Part shown: positions 11,706-17,479 of the stretch, in pieces
How positions within the stretch are numbered: position 1 is the first letter of the stretch
How the letters are laid out: the number at the start of each line of letters is the position of its first letter
NCBI GenBank assembly: GCA_014859785.1
Contig: JACUTP010000019.1
Location: 1-17,479 of the forward strand
DNA length: 17,479 nucleotides
Direction of reading: 5' to 3'
Source: Candidatus Methanoperedentaceae archaeon
GTDB taxonomy: Archaea > Halobacteriota > Methanosarcinia > Methanosarcinales > Methanoperedenaceae
Program-made: the position numbers and the translations under genes
The notes under the pieces: model-generated
What the model saw: only the letters and a program-made list of their open reading frames with translations
What the model was told of the DNA's origin: nothing
The model's database searches: none

Positions 11706-12965
11706 TTAAAAGGATACCCTCAAATTACCGTCTATGGACGAAATAACGTTCTGCAATTCCTGTTTTTTTAACCCTGAAATTTCTTTCAGGGAAATAAGGT
11801 GGTTTTTAGCTGTTTCAAGCTCTTTTTCGGATGTTTCAATTTTATCCTGCAATGCCGTTATTTCATCCCTCATATTTTTTTCGTCATGGCGTATGTCAAA
11901 TCCTGAAAGTTCCTTTTCTTTATTTTCAGCATCCTGTACTGCAATACGATAATTTTCCTGAAACGATTCGAGTGATGATATAACCGAATTCACATGTTCC
12001 AGCATTTTATTCTTCTTATCGGTTGAAAGATTAAGGGCATCACTTTCAATGATATTTCTAAATTCAACAAAGAATCCCGGACTGACGTTTTTCTGGTCTG
12101 AAAAGCACGCCTGCAAATCTTGCTTTGTTTGAGGATTAAGGGTGTATCTCCCGCTATCATTTAACTGTTTTAACCTGTTAAGACCCGCACTTAATGGCAA
12201 AACCAGTGAGTTGATTTTTGCTTCTGATTCAGTTACTTTTTTCTTGAGGGCTTTAAGTTCGTCTTTTGTCTTCCTGTACTCATTCCACAACTCACTTCCC
12301 CTTAGCAAATTAAGGGATTCCTGTAATTTTACAAGGTCATTTTTCAGGAGAATAATCTTTTCTTCCTGTGCTTTTATGCTTTTTATCTTTTTTTCGATGC
12401 GGGATTGTGTTTGTTTAATCTCACGTACGATATTATCCGCATTTTCAAAAGCCTCTATCGTTTCTTTTTTCTCATTCAGGGGTTCGATAAGCTCATCAAG
12501 CAGCCGCCTTAGCATACTTACTCCAGCAACGACCTCCTTTGATTCCTCCGGATACACGGTTTTTGCATACATGTGGCTTTTCATCATGTTATCGAAACAG
12601 ACAACAAGGTTATGCATGGAGTTTTCATGAAATGCTTTGATGGTATTAATGTCAGTGGAGCCGGGGATGGAAATATTCTCTATAAGCATCCTTACCTGTT
12701 TTACCATATTGTCCCTGTTGCTTGTTGTGATTTTTACCATTTTCAGGTGGAATTTTCCAACAGGCTGTGCTTTTTCAAGCTCATCAGTGCTCTTTCCAAT
12801 CTCAACGAGGGCTTTTCCAATCCTGGGAAAAACGTGTGAAGCGTGCTCACCAATACTTTTAAAAATCTTACCTGACCTTAACTCAAGCCAACCGGTGAGC
12901 TCTTCAAACGCTATTTGCTGTTGTGTTTCCTCTTTTTTACCAAACAGCCTGTTAATAAAGTTCAA
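11706..12965 (-). CDS. coiled-coil protein, hypothetical
   Basis: A 419-residue protein of unrecognised family. The N-terminal ~160 residues (after MNFINRLFGKKEE) form a mixed helical region with GWLELRSGKIFKSIGEHA. Two long heptad-rich coiled coils follow at about 165-258 and 322-415, separated by a short region with NPQTKQDLQACFSD and PGFFVEFRNII. There is no Walker A, so it is not an SMC/SbcC ATPase. The start is TTG 12965 overlapping the trpB2 TGA (TTGA), with GGTGA upstream; no other in-frame start occurs until residue 76. The overlap shows translational coupling to trpB2. Role unknown; a structural or membrane-associated scaffold is plausible. Confidence 0.8.
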   Translation of the reverse strand: MNFINRLFGKKEETQQQIAFEELTGWLELRSGKIFKSIGEHASHVFPRIGKALVEIGKSTDELEKAQPVGKFHLKMVKITTSNRDNMVKQVRMLIENISIPGSTDINTIKAFHENSMHNLVVCFDNMMKSHMYAKTVYPEESKEVVAGVSMLRRLLDELIEPLNEKKETIEAFENADNIVREIKQTQSRIEKKIKSIKAQEEKIILLKNDLVKLQESLNLLRGSELWNEYRKTKDELKALKKKVTESEAKINSLVLPLSAGLNRLKQLNDSGRYTLNPQTKQDLQACFSDQKNVSPGFFVEFRNIIESDALNLSTDKKNKMLEHVNSVISSLESFQENYRIAVQDAENKEKELSGFDIRHDEKNMRDEITALQDKIETSEKELETAKNHLISLKEISGLKKQELQNVISSIDGNLRVSF

Positions 12966-14269
12966 TTTAAATCCTTCATGTCACCGCTAAAGTAACTGTC
13001 ATACGATCCCATATCAAAGTGCCCGTGCCCGCTCAGGTTAAAGAGTATTATTTTTTCCTCGCCTGTCTTTTTGCATTCAAGTGCTTTGTCAATGGCACAC
13101 TTTATGGCATGGGAAGATTCAGGCGCAGGAACAATTCCCTCGCTGCGCGCAAATGTAACTGCGGCTTCAAATACCTCTGTCTGTCGGTATGCAACAGCAT
13201 CGATTACCCTGTCAGCGTAAAGCTGGCTTACGATAGGTGAATCGCCGTGGTACCGCAATCCTCCTGCATGGATTTCAGGCGGGACGTATTCATGTCCCAT
13301 TGTGTACATCTTCAAAAGCGGGGTAAGACCTGCCGTATCACCGAAATCATACCTGAACTCACCTGCTGTCAGGGTTGGGCAGGCATCTGGTTCCACTGCT
13401 ATGGCAGTTACGTCTTTTGACCCTTTGAGTTTATCCATAAGGAACGGGAAACTGATTCCTGCAAAGTTACTCCCGCCGCCGACAGAACCGATAATGTAAT
13501 CCGGGTATTCCTCGACCTGTGCAAGCTGCTCCTTTGCTTCAAGACCGATTACCGTCTGGTGAAGCATAACATGGTTAAGCACGCTTCCGAGTGCATAGTT
13601 GGTATTATCGTGGGTTGCAGCATCTTCTACTGCTTCGCTTATGGCAATACCAAGGCTTCCGGGGGAATCCGGGTATTTTTCAAGCATCTTTTTCCCTGAT
13701 TGAGTGAGAGCGCTCGGTGAAGCCACGACGTCTGCACCCCATAATTGCATCAATGATTTGCGATATGGTTTCTGCTGGAAGCTTATTTTAACCATGTACA
13801 CGCTGCACTTTAAACCGAACATTGTTGTTGCAAGTGCCAGGGCGCTGCCCCACTGTCCTGCACCTGTTTCTGTTGCAAGCCGTTCCTTTCCTTCCTTCAT
13901 GTTATAATAAGCCTGGGCAATGGCTGTATTGGGCTTATGGCTGCCGGCAGGGCTTACGCCTTCATATTTGTAGTATATTTTCGCAGGGGTTTTCAGTACG
14001 GCTTCAAGTTTATGAGCCCGGTACATGGGTGATGGGCGCCACGATCTGTATATTTCGCGAATCTCATCAGGAATCGGTATGAACCTGTCCTGGCTCATTT
14101 CCTGCTTGATAAGTTCCATCGGAAAAATAGCTGCAAGGTCTTGCGGACCAACTGGCTCGTTAGTTGCAGGGTTAAGCGGAGGGGAAAGAGGTGTAGGCAT
14201 ATCTGGCAATATGTTATACCATTTACCGGGTATATCATTTTCGTCAAGCATTATTTTTGTTTTTTTCAT
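12962..14269 (-). CDS. trpB2: tryptophan synthase beta-like protein TrpB2
   Basis: A 435-residue PLP enzyme of the TrpB2 group. The PLP lysine is K112 in SPAGSHKPNTAIAQAYYN. The TrpB2 signature ETGAGQWG (E134-G141) replaces the ETGAGQHG of ordinary TrpB, and the phosphate-binding loop is GSVGGGSNFAG (GGGSN at 264-268). The long N-terminal extension and GRPSP-like RPSPMYRA are also TrpB2 traits. TrpB2 joins indole to an activated serine; some archaeal members have been reported to prefer O-phosphoserine. No trpA or other trp genes are adjacent. ATG 14269 has AGAGGT seven bases upstream and a TATA box near 14302-14313. Its stop overlaps the coiled-coil gene. Confidence 0.93.
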   Translation of the reverse strand: MKKTKIMLDENDIPGKWYNILPDMPTPLSPPLNPATNEPVGPQDLAAIFPMELIKQEMSQDRFIPIPDEIREIYRSWRPSPMYRAHKLEAVLKTPAKIYYKYEGVSPAGSHKPNTAIAQAYYNMKEGKERLATETGAGQWGSALALATTMFGLKCSVYMVKISFQQKPYRKSLMQLWGADVVASPSALTQSGKKMLEKYPDSPGSLGIAISEAVEDAATHDNTNYALGSVLNHVMLHQTVIGLEAKEQLAQVEEYPDYIIGSVGGGSNFAGISFPFLMDKLKGSKDVTAIAVEPDACPTLTAGEFRYDFGDTAGLTPLLKMYTMGHEYVPPEIHAGGLRYHGDSPIVSQLYADRVIDAVAYRQTEVFEAAVTFARSEGIVPAPESSHAIKCAIDKALECKKTGEEKIILFNLSGHGHFDMGSYDSYFSGDMKDLN

Positions 14270-14301
14270 TGAAAATACCTCTGGATATACTACTTACTCA
14301 G

Positions 14302-14313
14302 GATATATTAAGT
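14302..14313 (-). promoter_or_regulatory. candidate TATA box for trpB2
   Basis: On the minus strand ACTTAATATATC is centred about 38 bases before the trpB2 ATG. This leaves room for a leader of about a dozen bases containing AGAGGT. The 125-base region is shared with the divergent aroA promoter, so both aromatic-pathway genes could be co-regulated. Confidence 0.45.
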
Positions 14314-14352
14314 TTAATGAAATATGCCGAAAATCCTGACATGAAAATCACA

Positions 14353-14366
14353 CTATTATTAAATAG
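14353..14366 (+). promoter_or_regulatory. candidate TATA box for aroA
   Basis: CTATTATTAAATAG lies about 36 bases before the aroA ATG (14395). The predicted leader is about 10 bases. Only a weak purine-rich site (CCAGAG) precedes the start, fitting a short-leader or leaderless mRNA. Confidence 0.4.
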
Positions 14367-14394
14367 TTTCATTATCAATTAGTAATCCAGAGCA

Positions 14395-15669
14395 ATGAAA
14401 CTGACAATACAGCAATCCGATATAAAGGGGAGCATTACTGCACCGCCGTCAAAAAGCTATACGCACAGGGCTGTTGCGATAGCTGCCCTTTCAAAAAAAG
14501 TGGAAGTAAATAACCCGCTCATTTCAGGAGATACAGAAGCAACCATCCGTGCGATTGAGGATTTCGGGGCAGTGGTTGAGCCGGGAAAGGAGTCCCTTAT
14601 AATTGGGGGTTTTGACGGCAACCCGCAGGCTCCGGATAACGTTATTGATGTTGCAAACTCTGGCACCACGCTTCGGATAATGACAGCCGTTGCATCCCTT
14701 GTGAGCGGCTCAACAGTGCTGACAGGCGATGAAAGCATCAGGAGAAGACCGAACACGCCGCTTTTAAACGCACTTAACGAACTCGGTGCTGAAGCGTTCT
14801 CAACACGCAACAACGGGATGGCTCCGATTGTTGTACGCGGAAAAATAATGGGCGGCAAGATTTATATCGACGGCTCGATAAGTTCCCAGTTCATTTCAGC
14901 CCTGTTAATCACATGCCCGTTTGCGAAAAACGAAACCACCATAAGGATAAAAGGTGACCTGAAATCAAAGCCTTATGTGGAAATTACACTTGACATGATG
15001 AAAAAAGCAGGAGCGGAAATAACAGATACAGGAACGTCATATACGATTGAGCCCGGACAGAACCTGAACCTGAAATCATACAGGGTTCCGGGGGATTTTT
15101 CATCTGCCTCTTTCATTATTGCAGCAGGGGCGCTGTGCGGTGATGTGACTGTTAAGGACATGTTCCCGTCAGGGCAGGGTGATTCCGCACTGGTTGGCAT
15201 ACTTGGTAAAATGGGCGCCGATATTTCATGGAACCAGAAAAAAGGCGAGGTAAAGGTATCAAAGAGCAAACTCCAGGGCATTACAGTGGATGTCGGGAAA
15301 ACACCCGACCTTGTGCCGATACTGGCAGTTCTTGGTGCGGCGGCTGAAGGGACAATGGTTATCAAGAATGCCGAACATGTGCGGTATAAGGAAACAGACA
15401 GGCTCCATGCAATGGCTGTTGAATTAAAGAAGATGGGTGTGGATATCACCGAGGAGAAGGACATGCTTGTTATCAAAGGGGGAAAAATGAACGGCGCAAA
15501 AGTCCATGGCTGGAACGACCACAGGGTGGTAATGTCACTGGCTGTTGCGGGTATGGTGGCAGGTAAGACCACTGTGGACACTGTTGAATCTGTTGGCATA
15601 TCGTATCCGGGATTTTTTGACGACGTTAAAAAGCTGGGCGGTATTGTTTACAAACCCGAACAGACCTGA
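14395..15669 (+). CDS. aroA: 3-phosphoshikimate 1-carboxyvinyltransferase (EPSP synthase)
   Basis: A 424-residue EPSP synthase, the sixth step of the shikimate pathway, joining phosphoenolpyruvate to shikimate-3-phosphate. Active-site elements are all present. They are K20/S21/R25 in PPSKSYTHRA, NSGTTLRIM (88-96), GDESIRRRP (111-119), SSQF (163-166), D305 in KTPDLVPIL, KETDR (332-336) and DHR (375-377). Length is normal. It is divergent from trpB2, another aromatic amino-acid gene, and is followed after 20 bases by the QW-repeat gene, so probably co-transcribed with it. Confidence 0.96.
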   Translation: MKLTIQQSDIKGSITAPPSKSYTHRAVAIAALSKKVEVNNPLISGDTEATIRAIEDFGAVVEPGKESLIIGGFDGNPQAPDNVIDVANSGTTLRIMTAVASLVSGSTVLTGDESIRRRPNTPLLNALNELGAEAFSTRNNGMAPIVVRGKIMGGKIYIDGSISSQFISALLITCPFAKNETTIRIKGDLKSKPYVEITLDMMKKAGAEITDTGTSYTIEPGQNLNLKSYRVPGDFSSASFIIAAGALCGDVTVKDMFPSGQGDSALVGILGKMGADISWNQKKGEVKVSKSKLQGITVDVGKTPDLVPILAVLGAAAEGTMVIKNAEHVRYKETDRLHAMAVELKKMGVDITEEKDMLVIKGGKMNGAKVHGWNDHRVVMSLAVAGMVAGKTTVDTVESVGISYPGFFDDVKKLGGIVYKPEQT

Positions 15670-15689
15670 GATGGCTGGGGAATATCCTG

Positions 15690-16415
15690 ATGAATGAAGC
15701 AGATATCCAGGGCGCTGCGCAGGCAGGACTGAACTGGCTTAAACAGCAGGAGCCTGTTTCTGTCAAGGGTATATCACGTACTTTACAGGCGCTAACGGTT
15801 TGGGGTGAGGATACTTCCAGGCTTTCAAGCGCCCTGCTGTCAAAACAAAAAAACGGTTACTGGGAGACGGATAAAACCCTTCTGGATACTGCAAGGGCAG
15901 GCAGCGCGCTGGCAGGATGCTGGATAATACAGCCTGAAACCATACGCTGGATCCATGAACGGCAGGATAAGGGATGCTGGAATGAAAGCGAGATTGATAC
16001 AGCCTATGCCCTGATAGCCCTGGGGGATATGGGTGTAAGGGATGAAGAGGGCTGTGATTGGCTCTGTAATAATTACACCGGGAAATGGGAACACGCTGGC
16101 ACGACAGCATTGATAATCACGGCGCTGTTCAAGCAGGATAAAGAACTGTATAGGGATTTCATAAAGGACAGGCAAAGCTGGATTCTTTCAAAAAGGGAAT
16201 CGGGGGGATGGGTTCATATTGCCACGAGTAACCTTGTGATACAGGCGCTTGTACTTACGGGAGACAGTGATATGGTAACAGAAATTGAACCTTCGATTGT
16301 GTGGCTTCTGGGAAAACAGGAAAGCAATAACCCGGGAAATATCAATTCAAGGGCTCTCTCATTAATTTCTTTGAAGGTTTATCTGGATAAACTTAATAGT
16401 GATTTGCTCTTATGA
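15690..16415 (+). CDS. QW-repeat (prenyltransferase/squalene-cyclase-like toroid) protein
   Basis: A 241-residue protein built from about five tandem repeats of ~40 residues. Four carry a QW-like word: KQKNGYWETD, RQDKGCWNES, NNYTGKWEHA and KRESGGWVHI. The fifth is degenerate (KQESNNPGNI). Each repeat is followed by a helix of the pattern (T/N)AxALxAL. This is the alpha/alpha-barrel repeat of squalene/hopene cyclases and protein prenyltransferase beta subunits. It has only about a third of a cyclase length and no DxDD protonation motif, so it is unlikely to be a cyclase. There is no signal peptide. It sits between aroA and the dehydrogenase gene; a ligand-binding or scaffold role is possible. 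Confidence 0.75.
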   Translation: MNEADIQGAAQAGLNWLKQQEPVSVKGISRTLQALTVWGEDTSRLSSALLSKQKNGYWETDKTLLDTARAGSALAGCWIIQPETIRWIHERQDKGCWNESEIDTAYALIALGDMGVRDEEGCDWLCNNYTGKWEHAGTTALIITALFKQDKELYRDFIKDRQSWILSKRESGGWVHIATSNLVIQALVLTGDSDMVTEIEPSIVWLLGKQESNNPGNINSRALSLISLKVYLDKLNSDLLL

Positions 16416-16437
16416 GGGAAGCAGAGGAAATAGAATA

Positions 16438-17454
16438 ATGAGCAAGAAAGCAGCAGTAATAAAAGGCGACGGTGTAGGCCCTGAACTTGTTGACAGCATG
16501 CTTCGGGTTGCAGACGCAGCCGGAACGAATGTTGAGTTTATAATGTGTGAAGCGGGAGCCGGATGGTGGGAAAAGCATGGCGGAGATGCCCTGGTTCCTG
16601 ACGAGACATGGGACATTATTGAAAACTCGGATGCGTGTTTCAAAGGACCGACCACAACCCCTGGAGGTGCCGGCTCACCGAGAAGCGTTGCTGTTTCCAT
16701 ACGCCAGAAGTACAACCTTTATGCAAATGTAAGACCGATAAAAACATTCCATAATACGAGCAGACCTCTTGGTGATGTTGACTTCGTATGTGTGAGAGAG
16801 GGAACTGAAGGGCTTTATTTCGGCAAGGAAGTCCAGATTACGGATGATGTTTATGTGGCTATCAGGAAAATCACCCGCCCTGCATGCAGAAACGTTGCAA
16901 GATATGCATTTGAGGAGGCAAAAAGGCGCGGCTGGGACGCTGTCGTGTCAATCCACAAGAGCAATATCCTGAAGCAGACCTGCGGTACGTTCCTTGAAGA
17001 AGTGGAGAAGATGGCAAAGAATTATCCGGGTATCAAACCTGAGGAGTACCACGTGGATAATATCGCACAGCAGTTAATCAAGAACCCGCAGATATTTAAC
17101 CGGAAAATCCTGCTTTCGACTAACCTTTTTATGGATATTATAAGCGAGGAGTGTTCCGCGCTTGTCGGAAGCATCGGGCTTATTTATTCTGCCAACATCG
17201 GGGATAATTACGCAATGTTCGAGCCTGCACACGGCTCAGCGCCGAAATATGCGGGACAGGATAAGGTGAACCCTGTGGCGACTGTACTTGCAGGCGCCTG
17301 GATGCTGGATTACCTTGGCGAGAAGGAGAGTTCAAAGGCTATATTTGATGCTACCGGGAAGGTAATTTCAGAGGGCAGGTTCACAACATACGACCTTGGC
17401 GGGAGTGCGAAGGCGAGCCAGATGGTTGATGCTGTAATTGAGAAGATGGGATAG
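16438..17454 (+). CDS. icd: isocitrate/isopropylmalate-family dehydrogenase, probably NADP isocitrate dehydrogenase
   Basis: A 338-residue beta-decarboxylating dehydrogenase. ATG 16438 gives MSKKAAVIKGDGVGPELVD, the normal family opening, with GAGG upstream; an in-frame ATG at 16399 lies inside the previous gene. Substrate-site residues matching E. coli isocitrate dehydrogenase are S83, R89 and R99 in PRSVAVSIRQKYNLYANVRP, R120 (VREGTEGLYFG), Y127 and K174. HGSAPKYAGQDKVNP (K270, Y271) is the NADP-type cofactor pattern rather than the NAD-type. LYANVRP, however, resembles isopropylmalate and homoisocitrate dehydrogenases, and the position of E. coli Asn115 is Ala. Isocitrate is the favoured substrate, supplying 2-oxoglutarate; homoisocitrate is the alternative. 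Confidence 0.78.
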   Translation: MSKKAAVIKGDGVGPELVDSMLRVADAAGTNVEFIMCEAGAGWWEKHGGDALVPDETWDIIENSDACFKGPTTTPGGAGSPRSVAVSIRQKYNLYANVRPIKTFHNTSRPLGDVDFVCVREGTEGLYFGKEVQITDDVYVAIRKITRPACRNVARYAFEEAKRRGWDAVVSIHKSNILKQTCGTFLEEVEKMAKNYPGIKPEEYHVDNIAQQLIKNPQIFNRKILLSTNLFMDIISEECSALVGSIGLIYSANIGDNYAMFEPAHGSAPKYAGQDKVNPVATVLAGAWMLDYLGEKESSKAIFDATGKVISEGRFTTYDLGGSAKASQMVDAVIEKMG

Positions 17455-17479
17455 AACGGATATATTCAATGTTTATGAT

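Noticed and set aside
14973..15599. Long minus-strand open frame inside aroA, with similar ones inside htpX and pspA
   Set aside because: Low-complexity Ser/Pro/Thr-rich translations mirror the codon use of the real genes; no family features.

Overview
The window is archaeal chromosome. It carries archaeal/eukaryote-type ribosomal proteins (L18e, L13, S9, S2) interleaved with the RNA polymerase subunits RpoN and RpoK. Many genes are preceded by GGTGA/GAGGTGAT ribosome-binding sites. Likely promoters are A/T-rich TATA boxes about 25-40 bases before the start codons, and GTG and TTG starts occur. Together with TrpB2, EPSP synthase, IscSU and PspA genes, this suggests a euryarchaeon of the Methanosarcinales type, possibly an ANME-2d/Methanoperedens relative. 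The lineage is an inference; nothing diagnostic such as mcr is present.

Layout. (1) 1-1442 is genomic rubble: three copies of a roughly 27-base repeat in alternating orientation (one pair bounding a 145-base MITE-like element), broken pieces of a HIT-family gene, an acetyl-CoA-synthetase-like C-terminus, a secreted-protein tail, a small membrane protein and the C-terminus of a GxxExxY nuclease-fold protein. (2) 1443-4674, minus strand, is the translation/transcription operon rpl18e-rpl13-rps9-rpoN-tRNA-Pro(CGG)-rpoK-rps2-MEMO. (3) 5018-6560, plus strand, is iscS-iscU for Fe-S cluster assembly. (4) 6755-9222, plus strand, is a compact envelope-stress cluster pspA-pspAA-htpX-pspAB. (5) 9392-10216 is an ABC-2 permease whose ATPase gene is gone except for what looks like its last codons. 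(6) 10160-14269, minus strand, is an apparent operon trpB2 - coiled-coil protein - 67-aa protein - divergent cysteinyl-tRNA-synthetase-like protein. The last gene overlaps the permease tail to tail. (7) 14395-17454, plus strand, is aroA - QW-repeat (terpenoid-cyclase-like toroid) protein - isocitrate/isopropylmalate-family dehydrogenase.

How the parts work together. The psp cluster combines a membrane-repair scaffold (PspA), two PspA-associated proteins and a membrane metalloprotease. aroA and trpB2, read from a shared 125-bp divergent promoter region, serve aromatic amino-acid synthesis. The most unusual object is the CysRS-like protein. It keeps the HIGN and KMSKS ATP-site motifs but has lost two of the four zinc ligands that recognise cysteine, and it ends without the last anticodon-binding segment. 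Its final 18 codons are read from the antisense of the permease gene, so the two genes look joined by a rearrangement. All identifications come from reading the sequence without database searches.
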